Of a stretch of 38,178 nucleotides of DNA, positions 24,435 through 31,961 are shown in pieces. Source of the stretch: an uncultured bacterium (GTDB lineage Bacteria > Patescibacteriota > Minisyncoccia > Phycocordibacterales > UBA918); the NCBI GenBank assembly GCA_950073265.1, contig CATMPJ010000007.1, forward strand, positions 1 through 38,178. The letters run 5' to 3'. The notes under the pieces are model-generated. The model searched no databases and was not told where the DNA came from. It saw only the letters and a program-made list of their open reading frames with translations. Made by a program: the position numbers and the translations under genes. The first letter of the stretch is position 1, and each line of letters opens with the position of its first letter.

Positions 24435-24443
24435 ATAATAACA
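24435..24443 (-). promoter_or_regulatory. Extended -10 of the ATP-cone nuclease gene
   Basis: TGTTATTAT on the minus strand. It ends 5 nt before the first ATG and 8 nt before the second. At usual spacing transcription would start within the first ATG, predicting a leaderless message read from 24426. Confidence 0.5.
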
Positions 24444-24475
24444 AGTGTTGCCTCAGTATTTTTTTATACTCCCCA

Positions 24476-25516
24476 TTACGTTACGATGCCTCCGCCAATA
24501 CAGTGCGTGCCTTTGTATAGTACGACAGACTGGCCTTTAGCGGGAAGATGAGTTGGTAATGCGGGCAGGAGGACGAGTGATTGTTTATCTACTTTAGTAA
24601 CCTTGCAGGTAATATCTGGACCATGATATCTGAAGTGAGCTGTAAGCATTTCGCCTTCTTGCAAAAACTGGCGAAGAACGATGTCACGCAAGACCATATC
24701 GCCTTCCCTTTTCTCAGCCTCAAAATCAGTAGATACCGTGATCGTGTTGTCTTCGACATTCTTGCTGACAACATAATGGGGTGTTTTCTCGACCCCTTTA
24801 CTATCAATTGTAAACCCATGACGCTGTCCGAGCGTATATATAAACGCACCTTGATGACTACCAATCACTTCACCGCTTGTGGACAACACGTCTCCAGGTG
24901 CTAATTCTATATAGTGCGACAAAAAATCAGCTATATCTACGTGTCCCAAAAAGCAGATGCCTTGACTATCTTTTTTGGTGGCAACAGGAATGCCCGCAGC
25001 TTCTGCTTCACAACGAATAGATTGTTTGGTGGTATCTCCAATCGGAAAGAGTGCCTGCTCCAGCTGTTCTGTTGTGAGTGTCCACAAGAAGTAACTTTGA
25101 TCCTTAGTGGCATCCACACTCTTATGTAACTGACCATCTATTTTTTGCACGTAATGTCCCGTAGCAATGTAATCTGCACCGTGTGCTTGCGCAAAACGTA
25201 AGAAAGCACCGAATTTCACTGCTTTGTTGCACATCACATCTGGATTAGGCGTTCTGCCTGCCTGATACTCCGCTATAAAATAGTCAGCAACCTCTTGCTT
25301 GTAAGTGGCTTCTGCATCACAAGTTAAAAACGGAATTTCTAAATGGGCTGCCACCCGCATCGCATCCAGTCGTTCTTGTTCCCAATTACATACCATAAAG
25401 TCTGGGTGCCACACTTTAATAAAGACACCTACGACGTTATAACCTTGCTTTTTTAAACGTAGAGCAGCGACTGAAGAATCGACCCCGCCGGAAAGTCCAA
25501 CAAATACTGTTTTCAT
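24476..25516 (-). CDS. mnmA: tRNA-specific 2-thiouridylase MnmA
   Basis: 346 residues. P-loop VGLSGGVDSSVAAL (PP-loop ATPase, 7-18); catalytic cysteines C96 (NPDVMCNK) and C188 (SQGICFLG); ATGHYV and KDQSYFLWTL for ATP and tRNA binding. It makes the 2-thio group of s2U34 in tRNA-Lys, -Glu and -Gln using relayed sulfur. It follows mltG by 25 nt; possibly co-transcribed, though a weak TTGCGT-N16-TAGCGT promoter ends 6 nt before the ATG. Normal length. Confidence 0.97.
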   Translation of the reverse strand: MKTVFVGLSGGVDSSVAALRLKKQGYNVVGVFIKVWHPDFMVCNWEQERLDAMRVAAHLEIPFLTCDAEATYKQEVADYFIAEYQAGRTPNPDVMCNKAVKFGAFLRFAQAHGADYIATGHYVQKIDGQLHKSVDATKDQSYFLWTLTTEQLEQALFPIGDTTKQSIRCEAEAAGIPVATKKDSQGICFLGHVDIADFLSHYIELAPGDVLSTSGEVIGSHQGAFIYTLGQRHGFTIDSKGVEKTPHYVVSKNVEDNTITVSTDFEAEKREGDMVLRDIVLRQFLQEGEMLTAHFRYHGPDITCKVTKVDKQSLVLLPALPTHLPAKGQSVVLYKGTHCIGGGIVT

Positions 25517-25541
25517 GCAATTACGCTAGCACGTACTAATT

Positions 25542-26549
25542 TCAACGCAAGTACTGCTCGATATTGTCCAGATGCTCATCATAGGTCTCACTATAGTAAA
25601 ACGTTCCATTGTCATCGGTAATATAATAGAAATAATCACTATCTGCTGGCTCAAGTACAGCGAGAATAGAATCTAGGCCAGGATTACCAATGGGTGTTGG
25701 TGGCAAACCCGGATTTATGTAGGTGTTGTAGGGAGAATCAATTTTTAAGTCACCTGGAGTGAGTTCACTGAGTGGCTTATCAAGAATATACTCAATGGAG
25801 GCATCGGCTTGTAGTGGCATACCAATGGTTAATCGATTCTGCAGCACGCTGGAAACCATCCTCATTGATTCCGGTGAATTTGCTTCACGCTCAATGATAG
25901 AGGCGAGGATTAAAATTTGATCCAGTGAAAGCGGGCTTGCTTCGATTTTTTCCTGATACGGCAAAAGTGCGTCTTCAAATGCGGCTTCGAGTAAATCAAG
26001 TAGTTCATTGGCAGTAAATGTCTCTGGTACGAAATAAGTGTCTGGATACAGTCGTCCTTCACGGGGTATGGCTGCAGCTAAGAAAGTGTTCGTATCAAAA
26101 TCAATGAGCACCTTCTCAGCTTCTGCTGCCAAAGCTTCTGCTCGCTCACCTTCTATATGAGTCAGTCTTACAAGATCGTTTCCAAAATCGCCTGCCACCA
26201 GTTGACGAGCAATTTGTGTCGTACTGAAATGCTCATCCAAAACATAAGTACTGGCCTTTATGCTTGTTGGATCGTGCAAAGTAACTAACACTAAGTATAA
26301 AAATGTTTCAGAACGAACAATGCCTTGCTCACGAAGACTTGCCGCCACTGCCCTGACACTGGTACCGCTCTCAACTGTGAAAGTTGTTGGTAAATCGTAG
26401 TCTGTGGGTGCATTTAAGTACGTGACGACAAGCGAAACCAGTAGCGTTATTGCAAAAAAAAGTCCAGCTAGTACATACAAAAAAATATGCAGTGGTCTTG
26501 CGCGCTTTGGTGCTTGTGAATCAATTGATGTTTCTTGCTCTAAGTCCAT
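25542..26549 (-). CDS. mltG: Endolytic murein transglycosylase MltG
   Basis: 335 residues. One membrane helix (~22-45) follows a short cytoplasmic segment; the exported part has a LysM-like subdomain (~55-125) and the YceG/MltG catalytic region with EGRLYPDTYFVP (~164-175), ASIIEREAN with catalytic Glu220, ADASIEYIL and YNTYINPGLPPTPIGNPG. It cuts nascent peptidoglycan strands at the outer face of the membrane and sets chain length. Its start overlaps the end of the upstream gene by 10 bases. Normal length. It shows that this organism makes peptidoglycan. Confidence 0.96.
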   Translation of the reverse strand: MDLEQETSIDSQAPKRARPLHIFLYVLAGLFFAITLLVSLVVTYLNAPTDYDLPTTFTVESGTSVRAVAASLREQGIVRSETFLYLVLVTLHDPTSIKASTYVLDEHFSTTQIARQLVAGDFGNDLVRLTHIEGERAEALAAEAEKVLIDFDTNTFLAAAIPREGRLYPDTYFVPETFTANELLDLLEAAFEDALLPYQEKIEASPLSLDQILILASIIEREANSPESMRMVSSVLQNRLTIGMPLQADASIEYILDKPLSELTPGDLKIDSPYNTYINPGLPPTPIGNPGLDSILAVLEPADSDYFYYITDDNGTFYYSETYDEHLDNIEQYLR

Positions 26550-27880
26550 GGATTATTAGGATCACCTACTGGTAAATTTGCTGGAGCGTCTCGTCTTAGG
26601 GCCTCAACTCTTCCAACCCCAGGAGTCACAATTGCTTTGCCAGGGATGTGCCACAAGGTAGCTATTTCCTCAACGGACATGACCTTAGGAGCGTCATTAC
26701 CGTTGCGTACATCAAAGGGTACGTACGTTCTTAATTTGTAAAAATCAAGCTCTTTTGTCTTGTATTTTGCCGCCCGTTTACCAGAAGGGTCAGAGAAAAT
26801 ATTGTAGTCAAAGTCCGTCCGCCAACGTACAGCCAAATCATTTCTTCCTACGACAGTATACGTTGCTTTAAGTGTACTAAGCAATGATGTCATTGTTTCT
26901 GCCCTGAATTTTCCCTTGGGTGCAGCATAAATCATTCTGATAACAGTCTCATAAGCAATTTTACTAGTATTGCGCTCAATGTGCGTTACCAAGTCTCGTT
27001 CTCCCATGGTTAACCGTGGTTGCGCGTCTGGCTCTCCCAGGTCTGTCTTACTGCTTTCGCGACCCATGATTTCATTAATTTTAGCTCGCGCACGCGAAGT
27101 CCAGTCCGGTGCTTTGCCCAGACTACCAGTTGAAAAATCTTTTTTTCCATGAGGCACCGCAAGAATCTGCAGCCAAAATCTTTCGTGTGACCGAATATTT
27201 GCCATTTGTTCCAATACGGGCGCCATTGGTTCTATTTTCTCTTCTTCTTTTGGATTTTTGTCTAATCCCCAATCAATATAGGTTTTGATTGGGAACACAT
27301 CGTCTTCAACTTTTCCGAAATGAAAGGACATCCACTGCCATTCATCTTGATTATTCTTAATCTCAGCAGTGTAGTCTACTGGTACTTCCTTTATCTCAAT
27401 TCCAGGATACTGGGCGTACATTTGTGCCTCAAATACGTCTTTCGCTTTTTTAATTGGTAAATTAGCAAACAATTTTACATTACCGCCAATTGAAACTATT
27501 TCGAAGCTGTATGTAAGAGCGTGTTTACCATCCCAAAATGTCTGAAATATATTGTATGGTTTATTTTTGTTCCAAGTTTGTGACAACACCTCCTCCATTG
27601 CTTGCGGTGATTTGAAAACATCTTGTGGTAAGGTTATTTCTAACGTAACTCTTCCCATCTTGTCTTGGTGTTTTAATTGGATTGACTCCATCCAACGCGG
27701 AAACAAAATATAGAAGAGGCTCACTGGAATCCAAATTGGCGCAAACAATAACAGCAAACTCAAGACTGGTAGTAAGTCTACATTTACTGTCTGAAACGTG
27801 TAAAAAATAACCAGAAGACCGATAAAAAGAAATACTGGTCCAGAAAAGCTGAGGAAAATTGTTCTGAAAAAAGACCCCAT
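26540..27880 (-). CDS. Conjugation-type membrane protein lacking the ATPase half
   Basis: 446 residues. Two membrane helices (~8-30 and ~38-60) precede a large cytoplasmic region: VTLEITLPQDVFKSPQAMEEVLSQ, then FEAQMYAQYPGIEIKEV. It ends with MSVEEIATLWHIPGK... TPGVGRVEALRRDAPANLPV. That final stretch resembles the ELATLWHxP...PxNLP segment that precedes the Walker A motif in TraD/VirB4-type coupling proteins of Patescibacteria (DUF8128-like). Here the protein stops at that point and no ATPase follows in frame or nearby. Either a separate ATPase acts with it, or it has a stand-alone membrane role. Its own promoter is upstream and mltG overlaps its end. Confidence 0.66.
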   Translation of the reverse strand: MGSFFRTIFLSFSGPVFLFIGLLVIFYTFQTVNVDLLPVLSLLLLFAPIWIPVSLFYILFPRWMESIQLKHQDKMGRVTLEITLPQDVFKSPQAMEEVLSQTWNKNKPYNIFQTFWDGKHALTYSFEIVSIGGNVKLFANLPIKKAKDVFEAQMYAQYPGIEIKEVPVDYTAEIKNNQDEWQWMSFHFGKVEDDVFPIKTYIDWGLDKNPKEEEKIEPMAPVLEQMANIRSHERFWLQILAVPHGKKDFSTGSLGKAPDWTSRARAKINEIMGRESSKTDLGEPDAQPRLTMGERDLVTHIERNTSKIAYETVIRMIYAAPKGKFRAETMTSLLSTLKATYTVVGRNDLAVRWRTDFDYNIFSDPSGKRAAKYKTKELDFYKLRTYVPFDVRNGNDAPKVMSVEEIATLWHIPGKAIVTPGVGRVEALRRDAPANLPVGDPNNPWT

Positions 27881-27890
27881 AGGTTTTCAA

Positions 27891-27899
27891 ATTGTAGCA
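27891..27899 (-). promoter_or_regulatory. Extended -10 of the 446-aa gene, mltG and mnmA
   Basis: TGCTACAAT on the minus strand, ending 10 nt before the ATG at 27880. The terminator of the preceding gene lies just upstream. Predicted leader about 3 nt. Confidence 0.6.
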
Positions 27900-27903
27900 T
27901 CAA

Positions 27904-27946
27904 CTAACAAAAAACGCTGCCAGTTATCGGCAGCGTTTTTTGTTAG
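27904..27946. terminator. 18-bp hairpin terminator containing the stop codon
   Basis: Perfect 18-base arms (CTAACAAAAAACGCTGCC and its complement) around a 7-base loop. The stop codon of the sigma4-HARE gene (27943-27945) is part of the stem. The T run is inside the arm, so it can act in both directions. Confidence 0.88.
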
Positions 27947-28968
27947 CTTGCGAGAGTGTACGTTCCGTTCGCCAGTTTTTTGAAGAGATTAGTGTCCTGC
28001 AAGTTGACCATTATCGTATTGTCTTTGACATACCGTTCTTTTCGAACCTTATCAATGATTTCATCTTTGGATAAGGGGCCTTCTGATTCGAGAATTTGTC
28101 GCAACACATCCTTCACCACACCGGCGGTGTATCCCCACTCCGAGAGTGCGTATAAACCACGACCTACCAAAACGAAACGATCATCCTTTATTAGCTCGTT
28201 GTGAGTAGTTGCCACATGAGCATCATGATCAAACAAGTCACTGATTGCTTCAGCAACTTCACGGAAATGCATCGGAGAACCATGACGCTTAACCGCTAGG
28301 TATGCGTAGTCACGAATACCTTTAACTCGAATATTTGGACTATCTGCATGCCCCCAATCACCAAGCGGGTTGCGGTCGATTTGTTTTGAGATTGAAAGCC
28401 AGCGTTTTAATGCTTCTTCATCATGCCGATCAGCAATATCGATAAGTTCTTCTCGGAAACGGCTTAGTATTTCACTTTCTGAAATAAGATCATCAGGATT
28501 AAGGCCTTTGTAAACTTTTTTAAGGGCTTCTTCAACTGTTTCGGCAATCTTCTTCTCAGTATACCAACGATGAGAAAAATGCGGATTTTCCTTGTTTTTA
28601 TAGAATGGATCACCCACGACGAGTAAGAAATAGATATGATTACGCACTAGCGGATCGTCAGAAAGCTCATCGAGTAGGACGTGCTCTGCAATAACGCCGC
28701 CGCCAAGTTGATCAATCAACTTCTGCATTTCAATAAATAAATCGTATTGTTTTTTGTACTCGTCTGATTTTTGAATAGACTGGATACCGTAGTTTTCAAT
28801 TTGGCGCACACGTTCACGAGTAATGCCGTATGACTGGCCAATTGCTTCAAGAGTGTATGTTTCGCCATCTTTGCCGAGACCATAGCGTTTTTCAAGAATA
28901 TCTCGTGCCCGATCAGGAAGTACTTCTAGGAGCGTTTTAGTAACTTGTTTAGGTTTAAACGTAATCAT
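27943..28968 (-). CDS. Regulator with sigma region 4 and tandem HARE/winged-helix domains
   Basis: 341 residues. N-terminus (~10-66): LPDRARDILEKRYGLGKDGETYTLEAIGQSYGITRERVRQIENYGIQSI is a sigma-70 region 4 helix-turn-helix, the part that reads -35 DNA. There is no region 2, so it cannot act as a complete sigma factor. The middle (~70-215) is charged and helical. Residues ~220-280 (VKRHGSPMHFREVAEAISDLF... GRGLYALSEWGY) match a HARE-HTH as in the RNA polymerase delta subunit, and ~283-340 form a second winged helix. Likely a transcription regulator working with RNA polymerase. A palindrome overlaps its own -35, so self-control is possible. Confidence 0.8.
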   Translation of the reverse strand: MITFKPKQVTKTLLEVLPDRARDILEKRYGLGKDGETYTLEAIGQSYGITRERVRQIENYGIQSIQKSDEYKKQYDLFIEMQKLIDQLGGGVIAEHVLLDELSDDPLVRNHIYFLLVVGDPFYKNKENPHFSHRWYTEKKIAETVEEALKKVYKGLNPDDLISESEILSRFREELIDIADRHDEEALKRWLSISKQIDRNPLGDWGHADSPNIRVKGIRDYAYLAVKRHGSPMHFREVAEAISDLFDHDAHVATTHNELIKDDRFVLVGRGLYALSEWGYTAGVVKDVLRQILESEGPLSKDEIIDKVRKERYVKDNTIMVNLQDTNLFKKLANGTYTLAS

Positions 28969-29020
28969 AAATATTTTAATCCGAAGGTTGTTTGTAACAA
29001 ATCTTCAATGCGTGGACTAA

Positions 29021-29049
29021 TTTATAACATGTGACCAAAATATGGTCAA
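29021..29049 (-). promoter_or_regulatory. Promoter of the sigma4-HARE gene
   Basis: TTGACC, 17-nt spacer ending TGT, TATAAA on the minus strand. Leader about 46 nt, much longer than at other units here. A second, weaker -10 (TAAAAT) lies 4 nt before the ATG. Confidence 0.68.
29032..29048. repeat. Operator-like palindrome over the -35
   Basis: TGACCA, 5 bases, TGGTCA: a perfect 6-base inverted repeat that includes most of the -35 hexamer of the sigma4-HARE promoter. Placement suggests a repressor or activator site; the protein that binds it is unknown. Confidence 0.55.
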
Positions 29050-29056
29050 GGGTGTA

Positions 29057-31900
29057 TTACTGTGCCAGTATGATGTTGTAGATTCGGCCTGGCACGTATA
29101 TTTTTTTGACAATTTCTTGGTTAAGAACTTGTTTAGAGAGACTCGGGTGTTTCTCAATCAACTCCCAAGCCTCCTCTTCAGGAGCTGTCGGAGAGAGTGT
29201 AATCTCACCGCGTAGCTTGCCGTTTATTTGTACTCCGATGGTGACTTCTTCATCCGCGGCTATGGACGGATCGGAAACCGGATATAATTGTGCGTGAACA
29301 CTCTCGCTTTTACCCAACGAATACCATAACTCTTCCGTCAAATGGGGCGCAAATGGAGCTAGTAGTCTAATAAACATTTCGTAACTATCCTTACTTAAGC
29401 CAGTCTTTTCAGCCTGATTTACATAAATCATCAACGCACTTACCGCGGTATTGAACTTATATTCCGCAATGTCTCTCGTAACTTTTTCTATAGTTTTATG
29501 TAGTAGCTTCGTTGTTTCGTTGTGCTCTATAGATTCTACAACATGGTCAGAAAGTCCATATACTCTCTCTAGGAAGCGGTGAATTCCCGCGATACCACCA
29601 TTATCCCAAGGATAATTAGCGCCAATATATGGACCCATAAACGCCAAGTACATCTTCACGGTGTCTGCGCCCACCAAAGCCACCTGTTCATCAGGATCAA
29701 TGACATTGCCTTTGCTTTTGCTCATTTTGTTTCCGTCTGGCCCAAGAATGAGACCTCGATTGTGACGACTCACGTATGGCTCCTTGTGTTCAACTAGCCC
29801 AAGCCGCTTAAGGGCCTTTTGCCAGAAGCGTGAGTACAGTAAGTGCATAGTGGTGTGCTCTGCGCCACCAAAGTAGGTATCTACCTGCATCCAGTCTTTC
29901 TGCGCTTGAGTAGATGAAAAGTGCTCGGTATTCTCATTATCGATGTAACGTAAGAAATACCATGATGAATCCACAAAAGTATCCATCGTCTCCACTTCTG
30001 GTTTCCAGCCAGCACCAAAAATACGTTCTGTTCGATCAAGCAGCTCTTTTGATTTAGCGAGCGGTGGTTCTCCCGTCGGTTTAAAATCGACATCTTCTGG
30101 AAGCGTCCAGGGCAAATGTTCTTCTGGAACTACATGTGCATTTCCTTGTGGATCGTACACAATCGGGATCGGTACCCCCCAATACCGCTGACGACCAACT
30201 GACCAGTCTCGTAACCGATACGTATTGGTAAGACGACCGTTAACTTTTTTAACAATCGCTTCCTTAGCATCTTCGGAATCCATTTCGTCATATTCTTCAG
30301 AATTAATCACATACCCCGAACCGAGTAACGCTTCGTCAGATTGCAATAAGTCCCAGATTTGTTTTTGGTGCTTGGGCGTAATCAAATTACGCATTTCAGA
30401 TGCTTCGTGCCAGGTTAGTGTATGCAGTTTCCTTTCGTTTTCAGGAATATCCCCTTGCTCACTAAGATCTTCAACTTCCGCTAGCAACGAGTACGTATGG
30501 GCACAGCGATTGGTTGCTTTGTGTCGGGCACAATACTTTGCTGCAGTAATCCAACGACTCGTTTTAACAATTTTTGCATTAGGAATTGCTGTCTCTTCAC
30601 TTATTTCAGCCAAAGCGGCTTCCTCTGGGGTTTGACCCTCTTCAATGCCACCCATGATGGCAGTCTTAATACCTTCTTGTGGGCCGTGCCAGTTCAACAA
30701 AGCATACTTGCCTGTTGAGCGATCACGAAGATGGACCACGACTGTATCGCGTTTTATCAAATCATATTGGGGCTCTGGCGGATTGTCAGGATCATCCATA
30801 CATGGGACCATCACTTGCTTGATTGGTAAATCATACTTTTTTGCAAACGCATAATCTCGTTCATCGTGCGCAGGCACCGCCATAACAGCGCCAGTGCCAT
30901 AACTCGCCAGTACGTAGTTGGCAATATAAACAGGAATAACCTCACCAGAAGCCGGGTTTGTTGCAGTGACACCCTTAAGCAACACGCCCGTTTTTTCCTT
31001 GGTGTTATCAAGTCGGTCTTGTTCAGCTAGTTGCTTGGTTTCTTGGATATACGCTGCCACCTCACCCCAATTTGTGATTTTGCTTTGCAATTTTGTTACT
31101 AAATCATGTTCTGGAGCAATCACTAGATAAGTTGCGCCATAGAGAGTATCTGGCCTGGTGGTAAACACTGTCACTGAGGCCTCAGTAGAGAGTTTAAAAT
31201 CGATTTCCGCGCCCGAACTTCTACCAATCCAATTGCGCTGTGCCTCTTTAATGTTTTCAGCCCAATTGACTGTCTCCAGATCATCTATGAGTTCATCAGC
31301 AAACTCAGTTATCCGCAGCATCCACTGGGGCATCTTCTTCTTTTCAATAACATCGCCAGAACGTTCACATGTGCCGTCTGCTTGCACCTGCTCATTTGCG
31401 ATCACCGTACTACACCCTGGACACCAGTTGACCACCCCTTCACCTCGGTACGCAATATCATTTTCAAAAAACTTGGTGAACATCCACTGCGTCCACCGGT
31501 AATAGTCTTGGTCAGTTGACGAGCATGTTTTGTTCCACGAAAAAGCATTTCCCATGCTGGCAAGCTGTGCCCGCATATGGTCAATGTTTTTTTCCGTCCA
31601 GTCTCTCGGATTAACATTGTTCTTTATGGCAGCGTTCTCTGCTGGCAAACCAAAAGCATCAAACCCCATAGGAAACAGAACCTGCTTCCCTTGCATGCGT
31701 CGCATACGGACGTAAATGTCTGGTACAGCAAAGGCGTACCAGTGACCGATATGCAGATTGCCTGATGGGTATGGCCACTCTATGAGTACGTATTCCTTTT
31801 CCTTACTTTCATCTCGCGCACCAACAGCATACAAGCCAGTTTCTGACCATTTTTCCTGCCATTTCTTCTCAAACTCCTGGTGATTAAAACGTTTATGCAT
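29057..31900 (-). CDS. leuS: Leucyl-tRNA synthetase with an inserted Nudix domain
   Basis: 947 residues. Class I signatures: HIGH at 50-53 (YPSGNLHIGHWYAF) and MSKSKGN before the anticodon-binding domain (~720). CP1 editing domain: VFTTRPDTLYGATY (~245), YGTGAVMAVPAHDERDY with the conserved Asp346. At ~364, just after LPIKQVM, the chain departs from LeuRS and carries a ~160-residue Nudix-like domain, then returns at GYVINSEEYDEMDSEDAKEAI and RLRDWSVGRQRYWG. The ends IGVQINGKLRGEI and IKKIYVP-like VKKIYVPGR are typical. It charges tRNA-Leu and edits mis-charged products. A palindrome lies in its leader. Confidence 0.97.
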   Translation of the reverse strand: MHKRFNHQEFEKKWQEKWSETGLYAVGARDESKEKEYVLIEWPYPSGNLHIGHWYAFAVPDIYVRMRRMQGKQVLFPMGFDAFGLPAENAAIKNNVNPRDWTEKNIDHMRAQLASMGNAFSWNKTCSSTDQDYYRWTQWMFTKFFENDIAYRGEGVVNWCPGCSTVIANEQVQADGTCERSGDVIEKKKMPQWMLRITEFADELIDDLETVNWAENIKEAQRNWIGRSSGAEIDFKLSTEASVTVFTTRPDTLYGATYLVIAPEHDLVTKLQSKITNWGEVAAYIQETKQLAEQDRLDNTKEKTGVLLKGVTATNPASGEVIPVYIANYVLASYGTGAVMAVPAHDERDYAFAKKYDLPIKQVMVPCMDDPDNPPEPQYDLIKRDTVVVHLRDRSTGKYALLNWHGPQEGIKTAIMGGIEEGQTPEEAALAEISEETAIPNAKIVKTSRWITAAKYCARHKATNRCAHTYSLLAEVEDLSEQGDIPENERKLHTLTWHEASEMRNLITPKHQKQIWDLLQSDEALLGSGYVINSEEYDEMDSEDAKEAIVKKVNGRLTNTYRLRDWSVGRQRYWGVPIPIVYDPQGNAHVVPEEHLPWTLPEDVDFKPTGEPPLAKSKELLDRTERIFGAGWKPEVETMDTFVDSSWYFLRYIDNENTEHFSSTQAQKDWMQVDTYFGGAEHTTMHLLYSRFWQKALKRLGLVEHKEPYVSRHNRGLILGPDGNKMSKSKGNVIDPDEQVALVGADTVKMYLAFMGPYIGANYPWDNGGIAGIHRFLERVYGLSDHVVESIEHNETTKLLHKTIEKVTRDIAEYKFNTAVSALMIYVNQAEKTGLSKDSYEMFIRLLAPFAPHLTEELWYSLGKSESVHAQLYPVSDPSIAADEEVTIGVQINGKLRGEITLSPTAPEEEAWELIEKHPSLSKQVLNQEIVKKIYVPGRIYNIILAQ
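30329..30811 (-). other. Nudix domain inserted in LeuRS (residues ~364-524)
   Basis: Begins RDTVVVHLRDRSTGKYALLNW and has a Nudix box at 417-439: G417, x5, Q423, x7, A431-E432-I433-x-E435-E436-x-A438-I439. The metal-binding EIxEE triad is kept; the first Glu, the Arg and the last Gly of the consensus are replaced (Gln, Ala, Ala). It is followed by a histidine/cysteine stretch (KYCARHKATNRCAH). It is in frame, with LeuRS sequence on both sides. Confidence 0.8.
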
Positions 31901-31913
31901 ACAAATTACCTAT

Positions 31914-31933
31914 CAATGTCTAGATTGACATTG
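31914..31933. repeat. Palindrome upstream of leuS
   Basis: CAATGTC, 6 bases, GACATTG: perfect 7-base arms starting 14 nt upstream of the leuS ATG at 31900. It could be an operator or a leader hairpin. No T-box features (specifier loop, T-box sequence) are present. Confidence 0.5.
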
Positions 31934-31961
31934 TGCCACGAGAATCTCAGTGCGCAAAATA

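Noticed and set aside
24448-24470. Hairpin of AGTAT / ATACT after mnmA as a terminator
   Set aside because: Only a 5-bp A/T stem with an A7 loop and no T run; too weak.
30329-30811. Frameshift or assembly join in leuS
   Set aside because: The reading frame is continuous, the inserted part has its own Nudix pattern, and LeuRS sequence resumes at the expected place.
31901-31961. T-box riboswitch for leuS
   Set aside because: The leader is too short and has no T-box sequence or antiterminator pair.
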